Shown piece after piece: positions 1 to 6,309 of a stretch of DNA of 11,336 nucleotides (within the stretch, counting starts at the first letter, position 1; each line of letters begins with the position of its first letter). The translations under genes were made by a program, and so were the position numbers. Where the stretch lies: positions 1 to 11,336 of the forward strand of contig CAVFPQ010000074.1 in assembly GCA_963624415.1 (NCBI GenBank), in the 5' to 3' direction. The notes under the pieces are model-generated. The model was not told the origin of the DNA and did no database searches. It saw only the letters and a list, made by a program, of their open reading frames with translations. The stretch is from RUG806 sp963624415. GTDB taxonomy: Bacteria > Bacillota > Clostridia > Oscillospirales > Acutalibacteraceae.

Positions 1-20
1 CTTGATTTTAAAAGCTCCGC
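1..20 (-). repeat. Partial inverted copy of the composite intergenic repeat
   Basis: Read on the minus strand, these bases give GCGGAGCTTT followed by TAAAATC and AAG. This matches the 3' arm of hairpin H1 plus spacer in the copy at 7268-7284 (14 of 17 positions) and resembles the copy at 3603-3618. The H1 5' arm is not recognisable to the right (21-40), and H2 would lie beyond the left edge. It therefore looks like a truncated or half copy in the opposite orientation. The rest of 1-86 is AT-rich and holds no gene and no convincing promoter. Confidence 0.4.
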
Positions 21-86
21 CGGTATTAAACTCAATTTGGTATTGATGATTTTATATTCTGTATTTTCAGAAAATAGGTTTATTTT

Positions 87-866
87 ATGAAAGACTTATT
101 CTGCTCTCTTCCTCACGGCTTTTCGTCGTTTGAAAACATAAAAGACCGTCTTATCGACTGTCGGGCGAAGGCTCGTCTGCCCGAAAACGCCAAGACTGTT
201 ATATCACTTCTGTTCCCGTATTACTTAGGGGAGGAGTATTATGAAAACTCAAATGTTTCACGCTATGCCGTGAGTGAGGACTATCATATTATCACAAAGA
301 AAATCACGGATGAAATTCTGTCCAACTTAAGAAGCGAATATCCCGAAAACGTGTTTGAAGCGTTTGTCGACAATTCGCCGCTCCCCGAGGTTCGCTGTGC
401 CGTATCGGCAGGGCTTGGGGTTATGGGCAAGAATAACCTTTTTATAAACAAGAAATACGGCTCGTGGGTTTTTCTCGGAGAAATTGTCACCGACAAATAT
501 TTTCCGCCGTACGAAGGCTCTTTAAGCTATTGCGCAGGGTGCGACAGATGCGTAAAGGCGTGTCCGATGGGCGCACTTGACGACGGCAGAATAAACCCCG
601 AAAAATGTCTGTCGTATCTCTCTCAGAAAAAAGGCGATCTGCCGACGGAAATTGCCGAAAAAATGGCGGAATACAACTGCGTCTGGGGCTGTGACATATG
701 TCAGAAGGCGTGCCCGATGAACATTAACGCCGAAAAAACTCCCATACGCGAATTTTTCGACACCGCCGAGCCGCACATAACGCACGACACGCCGATTGAA
801 AACAGGGCGTTTGCGTGGAGAGGTAAGAAGGTTATTGAAAGAAATCTGACGGAAACGGGGAAATGA
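87..866 (+). CDS. queG: QueG-like epoxyqueuosine reductase, short form (259 aa)
   Basis: Probable epoxyqueuosine reductase, the cobalamin-dependent Fe-S enzyme that makes the last step of the queuosine tRNA modification in the cytoplasm. Seen: an N-terminal DUF1730-type region with RYAVSEDYH near residues 59-67. The block VDNSPLPE (94-101) carries Asp95, which aligns with the proposed catalytic acid of QueG. It is followed by AGLGVMGKNN and YGSWVFLGEI. Two ferredoxin-type clusters are visible: Cys149, 152, 155 and 159, and Cys198/202, 205 and 209 in the QueG-typical GCDICQKACPMN. The protein lacks the C-terminal HEAT-like extension of long QueG proteins (E. coli about 380 aa). Many clostridial homologues are similarly short. 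The start is the first Met of the frame, with AGG about nine bases upstream. No partner genes are adjacent. A related corrinoid/Fe-S reductase of unknown substrate is the alternative. Confidence 0.8.
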   Translation: MKDLFCSLPHGFSSFENIKDRLIDCRAKARLPENAKTVISLLFPYYLGEEYYENSNVSRYAVSEDYHIITKKITDEILSNLRSEYPENVFEAFVDNSPLPEVRCAVSAGLGVMGKNNLFINKKYGSWVFLGEIVTDKYFPPYEGSLSYCAGCDRCVKACPMGALDDGRINPEKCLSYLSQKKGDLPTEIAEKMAEYNCVWGCDICQKACPMNINAEKTPIREFFDTAEPHITHDTPIENRAFAWRGKKVIERNLTETGK

Positions 867-1063
867 GGGGCCCGAGCCGCAGGCGAGGGCACATGCCGCG
901 ACGAGGCGGCTGAAAGCCGGCGAGGAGCGGCATGCCGAGCGAGCAGCTACGCTGCGAGCGAGGCCCGGGCCGTAGTGAGTCGAATTTGTGATGCTGTCTT
1001 TGACAGCAGGACAAATGAAGACGAACGGAGGCTGCCGCTCAAGGTGGCACCCGGATGTCCGGG
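867..1063 (+). other. GC-rich multi-hairpin segment, possible structured RNA or palindromic repeat
   Basis: Starts directly after the queG stop and is far richer in GC than its surroundings. Stems read by eye: an outer closing stem 869-874/966-971, continued by 876-878/962-964 after one mismatch. Inside it are 892-899/927-934 (8 bp, perfect), capped by 907-911/915-919 with a GAA loop, and 944-947/951-954. Downstream come 984-989/1011-1016 enclosing 993-998/1002-1007 (6 bp, perfect, TTT loop), and 1050-1054/1059-1063 with an ATGT loop. GCGAG-like pentamers recur at 883, 920 and 954. None of the stems has the T-tract of an intrinsic terminator. I do not recognise a known RNA family. The long minus-strand reading frame through it shows no protein family. 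Confidence 0.5.
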
Positions 1064-1161
1064 CGTGAGATTGGCTTATTGAAAAAATAATCTGAAGGGC
1101 AGACGGGTGCACCGCAGAGCGGCACAGCCCCGCCGGTACGGCAAAGGCCATGCTCCGCCCC
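1064..1161. other. Gene-free stretch with small hairpins
   Basis: No gene is seen here. Short self-complementary segments are present at 1076-1080/1086-1090, 1112-1115/1119-1122 and 1132-1135/1139-1142. The composition changes from AT-rich (about 1070-1092) to GC-rich (about 1098-1161). Confidence 0.3.
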
Positions 1162-1246
1162 AAAAGCCCACCTCCCGCGAAGCTCATAAGCCAACCCCCA
1201 TGGCAAAAGCTCAGCAATACACAAAAAGCTCACCTCCCGCGAAGCT
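1162..1246 (+). repeat. Direct duplication, 62-bp spacing
   Basis: Bases 1162-1184 and 1224-1246 are near-identical 23-mers with one difference. Both contain CACCTCCCGCGAAGCT, and the offset is exactly 62 bases. Read on the minus strand, the motif resembles hairpin H1 of the composite repeat (GCTTCGC, then GAGG, then AGCTT). The duplicated piece therefore seems to be an H1 unit lying inverted relative to the copies at 3589 and 7254. Confidence 0.6.
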
Positions 1247-1401
1247 ATATAAATCTAAGTCCGCAGGACTTCCGACATTATGCATTCTACATTATGCATT
1301 CTACATTATGCATTATGCATTATGCATTCTACATTATGCATTATGCATTATGCATTCTACATTATGCATCCGACATTGTTAATTATTAATTGTTGATTGT
1401 T
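1224..1401 (+). repeat. Composite intergenic repeat, copy 1, with an 18-unit heptad array
   Basis: Order: an H1-like segment (1224-1246), the spacer TATAAATC (1248-1255), hairpin H2 (1257-1262/1266-1271, six Watson-Crick pairs, GCA loop), CTTCCGA (1269-1275), then a tandem array. With A = CATTATG and B = CATTCTA, bases 1276-1366 read A B A B A A A B A A A B A, thirteen units without one slip. CATCCGA (1367-1373) follows, then four units of the form NATTNTT (1374-1401). This makes 126 bases, or 18 heptads, in one register. There are no spacers of CRISPR type. The array ends 28 bases before the darA start. Confidence 0.8.
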
Positions 1402-1404
1402 AAT
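1376..1404 (+). promoter_or_regulatory. Weak candidate promoter inside the heptad array
   Basis: TTGTTA (1376-1381) and GTTAAT (1399-1404) are 17 bases apart. Each matches four of six consensus positions of the -35 and -10 boxes of a housekeeping sigma factor. A start near 1411 would give a short leader before darA at 1430. The boxes are built from the repeat units themselves and AT-rich sequence gives such matches easily, so this is a suggestion only. Confidence 0.2.
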
Positions 1405-1429
1405 CAGTTAAAGAGAGTGGGTATACCAT

Positions 1430-1756
1430 ATGAAATTAGTTGTTGCCATCATAAGCAAAGAAGATTCCTCAACCGTTGTCACAAAGCTTAACAAAGCAGG
1501 GCTTATGTCCACAAAGCTTTCGACAACCGGCGGTTTTCTGCGTGCCGGAAACGTAACACTCCTGATAGGTGCGGATGAAAGCCGTGTTGATGAAGTGTTA
1601 AACATAATAACGGAGTGCTGCAAAAAGCATACGGAAATAATACAGTCATCGAGCATTGCGAACGCCGAGCAGTATTTTACCGCACTGCCCGTTGAAATAA
1701 CGGTCGGAGGCGCAACCGTGTTTGTGCTTGATGTTGACAGATTCTTAAAGGTATAA
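1430..1756 (+). CDS. darA: Cyclic-di-AMP receptor DarA (PstA/YaaQ, PII-like)
   Basis: Small cytoplasmic PII-like protein of 108 residues; B. subtilis DarA has about the same length. The family forms homotrimers that bind cyclic di-AMP at subunit interfaces; the downstream target is poorly defined. Seen: the family hallmark STTGGFLRAGNVTLLIG at residues 31-47, including GGFLxxGN (34-41), and the C-terminal VGGATVFVLDVDRFLK (92-107). The start ATG is preceded by a purine-rich GAGAGTGGG about ten bases upstream, a modest ribosome binding site. holB follows after six bases, and darA-holB-ricT reproduces the Bacillus yaaQ-(yaaR)-holB-yaaT order, which supports the assignment. The gene sits directly behind the heptad array, so its promoter must lie in or before that repeat. 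Confidence 0.93.
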   Translation: MKLVVAIISKEDSSTVVTKLNKAGLMSTKLSTTGGFLRAGNVTLLIGADESRVDEVLNIITECCKKHTEIIQSSSIANAEQYFTALPVEITVGGATVFVLDVDRFLKV

Positions 1757-1762
1757 ATCAGG

Positions 1763-2653
1763 ATGATTTTTTCGGATAATTCAATCCCCGAGGCGACAAG
1801 AACGGCTGTCGGGAACCTTGCCTCACGCCGCAGACTTCCCCAGAGTGTAATGCTCACGGGCGGCAGCGAGAAGCTCAGAAAAGACAGCGCGAGAGAAATA
1901 ATTTCCGCAGTTCTGTGTTCTGCCGACAGCGGTGTTCCGTGCGGCAAATGCCCAAATTGCTTTAAGGTAAAAAAAGGCGTACACCCCGATGTGATAGTAA
2001 TAGAGCCGACAAAGGGCAGAAAAAAGCTTTCGGTCGAGCAGATACGAAACGAAGTGCGTGACACCATGTACTTAGCCCCGAACGAAGCCGAAAATAAAGT
2101 ATATTATTTTCCCGAGGTCGATGAGTCGCTGTCCGATATAGTGCAGAATGCCCTTCTTAAATCAATAGAAGAGCCGCCCGATTTTGTGATGTTCCTGTTT
2201 ACGTCCGTTCGCCGTGAATGCTTTCTTTCAACCGTTATTTCAAGAACGGTCGAGTATTCTTTGGGTGATATAAACACAGCGGCATCAAAAAAGAAGGACG
2301 AAAAAATAACCGAAATTCTGTCCGGAATAATCAGGGCAATGCTCGGCGGCACGGAGTACGATATTATGATGTCCCTTGCGCCGATGAACAAAGACAGAGA
2401 TATTATGAAGCGAGTCGCCGTAAAGCTCAACGAAGCGGCAAGGGATGCGGCGGCGGAGCAGGCGGGAGCACGGCTTTTGTCCGACAATGAAACGCTTGTG
2501 ATAAATATGGCATCAAGACTTTCGGTTCGGCAGATACTGATGCTCAAAGAAACAGCCGACAGAATAATATCGCTTGCGGACGGTTACGCAAACGCGAATT
2601 TAATGATAACACAGTTTTCAATGATGCTTCAAAACGTCATTAACGCAAAATAA
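1763..2653 (+). CDS. holB: DNA polymerase III subunit delta prime
   Basis: Clamp-loader subunit delta prime, which helps the tau/gamma complex load the beta sliding clamp during replication. Seen: an N-terminal AAA+ fold of 296 residues in total with the delta prime/gamma zinc module Cys52, Cys60, Cys63 and Cys66 (CGKCPNC), then HPDVIVIEP (74-82). The strongly conserved NALLKSIEEPP lies at 129-139 and the sensor-1 region at VISRTVEY (158-165), where the usual SRC triad reads SRT. The P-loop position (GGSEKLRKDS, 33-42) is degenerate: Arg39 replaces Gly and Asp41 replaces Ser/Thr. This fits a subunit that does not hydrolyse ATP. AAAGG at 1747-1751 inside the end of darA serves as the ribosome binding site. 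The gene is in an operon with darA and ricT. Confidence 0.93.
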   Translation: MIFSDNSIPEATRTAVGNLASRRRLPQSVMLTGGSEKLRKDSAREIISAVLCSADSGVPCGKCPNCFKVKKGVHPDVIVIEPTKGRKKLSVEQIRNEVRDTMYLAPNEAENKVYYFPEVDESLSDIVQNALLKSIEEPPDFVMFLFTSVRRECFLSTVISRTVEYSLGDINTAASKKKDEKITEILSGIIRAMLGGTEYDIMMSLAPMNKDRDIMKRVAVKLNEAARDAAAEQAGARLLSDNETLVINMASRLSVRQILMLKETADRIISLADGYANANLMITQFSMMLQNVINAK

Positions 2654-2663
2654 GGAGAACGCC

Positions 2664-3533
2664 ATGGCAGAAGTTATAGGTGTAAAATTCAAGGAAACCG
2701 GAAAGGTTTATTATTTCAACCCGGCAGGACAGACAGTCCCCAAGGGCAAAAAGGTTATAGTTGAAACCGTAAGGGGGCTTGAGTGCGGCGAGTGCGCAAG
2801 CGAAAACAGAGAAGTCCCCGACAACACAATCGTAAAGCCGCTCAAAACTATTGTTCGAGTTGCGACACAGGAAGATCTTGATAAGGTTGAGGCGAACAGA
2901 GCCAAAGAAAAAGAGGCGTTCTCAATCTGCGAACAGAAAATTGCATATTTCGGACTTGATATGCATCTTGTCGATGTGGAATATACATTTGACGGATCAA
3001 AAATTCTGTTCTTCTACACAGCCCCCGAACGTGTCGATTTCAGAGAGCTTGTAAAGAGCCTTGCGGGCGTTTTCAGAGTCCGCATAGAATTAAGACAGAT
3101 AGGCGTAAGGGACGAAGCGAGAATGCTCGGCGGCCTCGGCATATGCGGCAGACCGTTCTGCTGCAAAGAATTTCTGCACGATTTTCAGCCGGTTTCAATA
3201 AAAATGGCAAAGGAGCAGGGACTCTCGCTCAACACAATAAAAATAAGCGGTTCATGCGGCAGACTTATGTGCTGTCTTAAATATGAACAGGCATCGTATG
3301 ATCATCTTCTCCGTCATACTCCCAAAATCGGAGCTATTGTCGAAACACCCGACGGCAAGGGCGAGGTTATTGACAACAACCTTCTGACCGGAATGCTTAA
3401 AGTCCGCCTTGACCGTGCAAAAGAAGCAGCACCGTCACTCTATCACCGCAAAACCGTCAAGCTCATAAAGGACGCAAATATTACCGTAAACAAAGAAGAA
3501 CTTGCGGCACTGCGTGGAGTGGAAGACAAATAA
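2664..3533 (+). CDS. ricT: PSP1-domain protein RicT (YaaT)
   Basis: Homologue of B. subtilis YaaT/RicT (289 residues here). With RicA and RicF that protein forms the Fe-S containing Y-complex, which acts with RNase Y in mRNA maturation and affects sporulation, competence and biofilm. Seen: an N-terminal beta-rich part with Cys41 and Cys44, the PSP1 core from about 60 to 150, then the two signature blocks LGGLGICGRPFCCKEFL (155-171) and SGSCGRLMCCLKYE (195-208). These carry Cys161, 166, 167, 198, 203 and 204. A basic C-terminal region follows. A strong AAGGAG (2652-2657) lies seven bases before the ATG. It is the third gene of the darA-holB-ricT unit. RicA and RicF genes are not in the window. 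Confidence 0.93.
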   Translation: MAEVIGVKFKETGKVYYFNPAGQTVPKGKKVIVETVRGLECGECASENREVPDNTIVKPLKTIVRVATQEDLDKVEANRAKEKEAFSICEQKIAYFGLDMHLVDVEYTFDGSKILFFYTAPERVDFRELVKSLAGVFRVRIELRQIGVRDEARMLGGLGICGRPFCCKEFLHDFQPVSIKMAKEQGLSLNTIKISGSCGRLMCCLKYEQASYDHLLRHTPKIGAIVETPDGKGEVIDNNLLTGMLKVRLDRAKEAAPSLYHRKTVKLIKDANITVNKEELAALRGVEDK

Positions 3534-3567
3534 ACGCCTGAAATAAAGGGGCCGGGGCAATAAAGTC

Positions 3568-3661
3568 AGCTAAGAGCAAGGAGCAGTGAAGCTTTGCTTG
3601 AGGCGGAGCTTTACAATCTGAGGCACAAAGTGTCTTCCGACATTATGCATTCTGCATTGAA
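3568..3661 (+). repeat. Composite intergenic repeat, copy 2
   Basis: Order: three heptads of form AGCNNNG (3568-3588: AGCTAAG, AGCAAGG, AGCAGTG). Hairpin H1 follows, with nine pairs 3589-3597/3603-3611, two of them G-T, and a TTGAG loop. Then come the spacer TACAATC (3612-3618) and hairpin H2 with seven pairs 3620-3626/3630-3636 (two G-T) and an AAA loop. CTTCCGA (3634-3640) is followed by three AT-rich heptads starting CATTATG (3641-3661). The H2 stem differs in sequence from copy 1 but pairs equally well. The copy lies between ricT and the GH5 gene. The bases just before it (3534-3567) hold no convincing terminator. Confidence 0.75.
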
Positions 3662-3671
3662 AGTACTGTTC

Positions 3672-3733
3672 CCTGCCAACTGAAGTTACGCTAAAGCAGT
3701 TCAGGTAAACGGTGAAATCAACTAACCGAAAGG
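3672..3733 (+). promoter_or_regulatory. Unrecognised structured leader of the GH5 gene
   Basis: CCTG (3672-3675) pairs with CAGG (3702-3705) and AACTG (3678-3682) with CAGTT (3697-3701). This gives a nine-pair stem with a two-base bulge and a 14-base loop. CGGT (3710-3713) pairs with ACCG (3725-3728) just before the AAAGGA ribosome binding site (3729-3734). The second hairpin could limit access to the ribosome site. The arrangement matches no riboswitch consensus I know, and the pairings could be fortuitous. Confidence 0.25.
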
Positions 3734-3742
3734 ATATATACA

Positions 3743-5221
3743 ATGAACACAATCCACACATTAAATACGATATTTATCGATGACACAGGTCGGCAGCGTA
3801 TATTTAACGGAATAAATTTTGTCTATAAGGGCTGTGCCCCGGATGAGGACGGCGTTATAAGATACAAAACTCCCATAACCGATGAAGTTATGGCTAAGCT
3901 TGCGAAGAAGGGCATAAATATTATCCGTCTCGGTGTTACATGGGCGGGCATTGAGCCGGAGCCCGGTGTATATAACACAGAATATCTTGACGGCGTAAAG
4001 AATGCGCTTAATATATGCGGCAAGTACGGCGTGTACGCTTATATAGACTGGCATCAGGATCTGTTTACTTCATTCAATATTAACGCCGGCGACGGTGCTC
4101 CGCAGTGGGCGTGCGTAAAGTGTCTGCCGAAGCCCCGTGACCCGTATATCATCTGGGCAGAGGGCTATTTTGCCGACAACTACGTTCACTCCTGCTTTGA
4201 TGCATTCTGGGACAATAAAGAAATATTGGGCGAGGGACTTCAGGACCGCTACTGCGATATGCTCAGATATACGGTCGGATATCTGTCGGACTGCGATGCC
4301 GTTATGGGCTATGACATTTTCAACGAGCCGTTCCCCGGAAAAGACGGCGGCAAGGTTTTCAGACAGCTTGTAAAGAGAGGCATTTCAACCGGACTTTTCT
4401 CTAAGCGTGTTGACCGCAAAAAGATAGTTAAGGATGTTATGGGCGGAAATATCATGGACGCTTTAAGCGTTGCCGATGACAGCGTTGTATATCATCACGT
4501 TATAGAAGCCGGATACGAGCTTATAAAGAAGTTTGACGAAGAAAAATATTATCCGTTTCTTATGAAAGCGGCGGCGGCTATAAGAAGCGTTAAAGAAAAC
4601 GGAGTTATATTTGCCGAAAACTCATATTATTCAAATCTCGGCATTCCGTATTCAATACCCGTGCCGACAGATGAAAACGGCGGGAAGGCAAAGGATTTCG
4701 CGTTTGCTCCCCACGGCTACGACATAACGGTTGACACTCCGCTCACAAATGAAGCGTCACCGTATCGTATTGACCATATATTCAATCAGCATGAAGTTAA
4801 TCAGGCGCGTCTGGGACTCCCTGTCATAGTCGGCGAGTGGGGCGGAATGGTTGACGGCGGCGAAAAGTATCCTGCGCTTGAGCATCTTGTCGATAAGTTC
4901 GACAAAAATATGTGGAGCAGCACATATTGGCAGTATTTCGATAATTTCATTGACAGCAAAATAGGCGAGATAATCTGCCGTCCGCTCCCCGTTGCCGTTG
5001 CGGGTGAAATAAAATATTACCGCTACGACAGAAAAACAAAGACATTCGATTTAAGCTATAAAGGCAGTTCCGATATAAAGACTTCAACTCTTGTATATCT
5101 GCCCTCAGAGCCGAAAAAGGTATATTCCACAAAGAAATATAATATAAAAGAAACGGCAAACGGCATCATGCTTCAGATTTATGCCGGCAAGGGCGACTGC
5201 TTTGTAAAGGTCGAGTTCTGA
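3743..5221 (+). CDS. Cytoplasmic glycoside hydrolase family 5, endoglycoceramidase-like
   Basis: TIM-barrel glycosidase of GH5 (492 residues), closest in layout to endoglycoceramidase-type members, which cleave between the glycan and the lipid or aglycone of glycolipids. Seen in order: NGINFVYKG (22-30), INIIRLGVTWAGIEPEPGVY (58-77) and YIDWHQDLF (100-108). The acid/base Glu195 lies in YDIFNEPFPG (190-199), HGYD is at 324-327, and the nucleophile Glu365 is in VIVGEWGG (361-368). From about 410 onward a beta-rich domain follows, as in known endoglycoceramidases. There is no signal peptide or membrane anchor, so the enzyme should act inside the cell on an imported substrate. The ATG follows AAAGGA by eight bases. 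The next gene overlaps the stop by one base (TGATG), implying coupled translation. The exact substrate is unknown; beta-glucosidase-like activity on other aglycones is the alternative. Confidence 0.85.
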   Translation: MNTIHTLNTIFIDDTGRQRIFNGINFVYKGCAPDEDGVIRYKTPITDEVMAKLAKKGINIIRLGVTWAGIEPEPGVYNTEYLDGVKNALNICGKYGVYAYIDWHQDLFTSFNINAGDGAPQWACVKCLPKPRDPYIIWAEGYFADNYVHSCFDAFWDNKEILGEGLQDRYCDMLRYTVGYLSDCDAVMGYDIFNEPFPGKDGGKVFRQLVKRGISTGLFSKRVDRKKIVKDVMGGNIMDALSVADDSVVYHHVIEAGYELIKKFDEEKYYPFLMKAAAAIRSVKENGVIFAENSYYSNLGIPYSIPVPTDENGGKAKDFAFAPHGYDITVDTPLTNEASPYRIDHIFNQHEVNQARLGLPVIVGEWGGMVDGGEKYPALEHLVDKFDKNMWSSTYWQYFDNFIDSKIGEIICRPLPVAVAGEIKYYRYDRKTKTFDLSYKGSSDIKTSTLVYLPSEPKKVYSTKKYNIKETANGIMLQIYAGKGDCFVKVEF

Positions 5222-5529
5222 TGACAGGCACATCTTTGTCCGCAGTCGGACTGTTTATTATCGTGTATGCGGCGGCGGTGTCGATAATCGGTGTCGTGCT
5301 TACGGTTTACGACAAAATCATATCAAAAAAGAACACAAACGGCAGGGGCAGAGTGCCCGAAAACACGCTTATGTATCTTGGGCTTATGGGCGGTGCGCTC
5401 CCCATGTACATAACAATGCTGATAATCCGTCATAAGACAAAACACAGAAAATTTATGGTCGGTCTGCCTGTTATGTTTATTTTACATATTATAATAGCTG
5501 TATTTTTGATTGCCAAAGGGCTTGTTTAA
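5221..5529 (+). CDS. DUF1294 small membrane protein
   Basis: Member of the DUF1294 family, small integral membrane proteins of unknown function (102 residues). Seen: a first hydrophobic helix (about 8-30), then the family motif YDKIISKK...RVPENTL with DK at 31-32 and RVPE near 44-47. The second hydrophobic stretch carries the conserved GG (YLGLMGGALPMYITMLII, about 52-69), followed by RHKTKHRKFMVGLP (70-83) and a final helix to the end. The start ATG shares its A with the GH5 stop TGA, so translation depends on the upstream gene. The pairing with GH5 may reflect only operon packing; no role can be assigned. Confidence 0.85.
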   Translation: MTGTSLSAVGLFIIVYAAAVSIIGVVLTVYDKIISKKNTNGRGRVPENTLMYLGLMGGALPMYITMLIIRHKTKHRKFMVGLPVMFILHIIIAVFLIAKGLV

Positions 5530-5556
5530 CCGGTCCGTGAGGCAAAAGGAGTAATC

Positions 5557-6309
5557 ATGTTAGAAGTAAAAAATTTAGGCTTCAACGTAAAAGACGAAAC
5601 CGACGGCAAAAATCTTGAGATAATCGATGATATATCATTTACTCTTGATGACGGCAAGTTTCTTGTTATTACAGGCCCCAACGGCGGCGGCAAATCAACG
5701 CTTGCACGCCTTATAATGGGCATCGAACACCCCACAAAGGGGCAGATTATCTATAACGGCACGGATGTTACGAATATGTCGATAACCGAGCGTGCAAATC
5801 TCGGCATAGGCTATGCGTTCCAGCAGCCTCCCCGTTTTAAGGGGCTGACCGTCCGCAGACTTCTGAGCCTTGCACACGGCTCGGAGTTGCCCGAAGACGA
5901 GTGCTGTTCATATCTTACACAGGTCGGACTCTGCTCCATGGATTACTTAAACCGTGAGGTTGATACATCGCTCTCGGGCGGCGAAGTCAAAAGAATAGAG
6001 ATTGCGACTTTAATGGCGCGTGAGCTCGGTCTCGCGATATATGACGAACCCGAAGCGGGCATAGACCTCTGGAGCTTTTCGATGCTTGTAAAGAGCTTCA
6101 AGAGAATAAGCTCTGCAAGAAACGAGAGCGTTATGATAATATCGCATCAGGAGCGTATAATGCAGCTTGCAGATGAGATTATAGTAATAGCGGACGGCAA
6201 AATCCGTACAAGAGGCACAAAGGAACAGATTTTCCCGACTTTAATGGGCGAATTTGACCGCAAGTGCGACCTCAGAGGCAGCGACAAGGAGGGTGACGCA
6301 AATGCTTGA
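5557..6309 (+). CDS. sufC: Fe-S assembly ATPase SufC
   Basis: ABC-type ATPase of the SUF iron-sulfur cluster scaffold; cytoplasmic and not part of a transporter. Seen in 250 residues: Walker A GPNGGGKSTL (40-49), Q-loop AFQQPPRFKG (87-96), signature LSGGEVKRIEIA (139-150), Walker B LAIYDEPEAGID (159-170) with Glu164, and H-loop ISHQE (195-199, His197). EVKRIEIA and the PEAGID ending are typical of SufC rather than of transport ATPases. AAAAGGAG lies about seven bases before the ATG. sufB overlaps its 3' end by eight bases. No sufS, sufU or sufD lies next to it. This is the two-gene arrangement described for minimal SUF-like (SMS) systems of anaerobes. Confidence 0.92.
   Translation: MLEVKNLGFNVKDETDGKNLEIIDDISFTLDDGKFLVITGPNGGGKSTLARLIMGIEHPTKGQIIYNGTDVTNMSITERANLGIGYAFQQPPRFKGLTVRRLLSLAHGSELPEDECCSYLTQVGLCSMDYLNREVDTSLSGGEVKRIEIATLMARELGLAIYDEPEAGIDLWSFSMLVKSFKRISSARNESVMIISHQERIMQLADEIIVIADGKIRTRGTKEQIFPTLMGEFDRKCDLRGSDKEGDANA
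6286..6293 (+). promoter_or_regulatory. Ribosome binding site fixing the sufB start
   Basis: AAGGAGGG, near-perfect to the 16S rRNA tail, lies eight bases before the ATG at 6302. A possible earlier ATG at 6254 in the same frame has no comparable site, would overlap sufC by 56 bases, and would add a 16-residue extension unlike the family. The site lies inside the sufC coding region. Confidence 0.8.

Noticed and set aside
867..971. Intrinsic terminator of queG
   Set aside because: The stems are strong but are not followed by a run of T residues.
522..1217. 231-codon open frame on the minus strand across queG and the GC-rich segment
   Set aside because: It overlaps a well-supported gene, shows no family motif, has an arginine, serine and cysteine-rich composition typical of the antisense of GC-rich DNA, and has no ribosome binding site. 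The openness is explained by the GC-rich structured segment.
1107..1389. Two open frames on the + strand ending in Met-His-Tyr-Ala-like repeats
   Set aside because: The repeated peptide is only the translation of the 7-base tandem array, which stays open in more than one frame because its unit is not a multiple of three.
1276..1401. Possible CRISPR array
   Set aside because: The units are seven bases long and contiguous with no unique spacers, and no cas gene is present.
3672..3728. Known riboswitch upstream of the GH5 gene
   Set aside because: I compared the leader from memory with the c-di-GMP, preQ1, tetrahydrofolate, guanidine-II and glutamine consensus patterns, and none fits.
6254..6301. 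Earlier ATG start for sufB at 6254
   Set aside because: It would overlap sufC by 56 bases, lacks a ribosome site and adds residues unlike the family. The ATG at 6302 has a near-perfect AAGGAGGG at the right distance.
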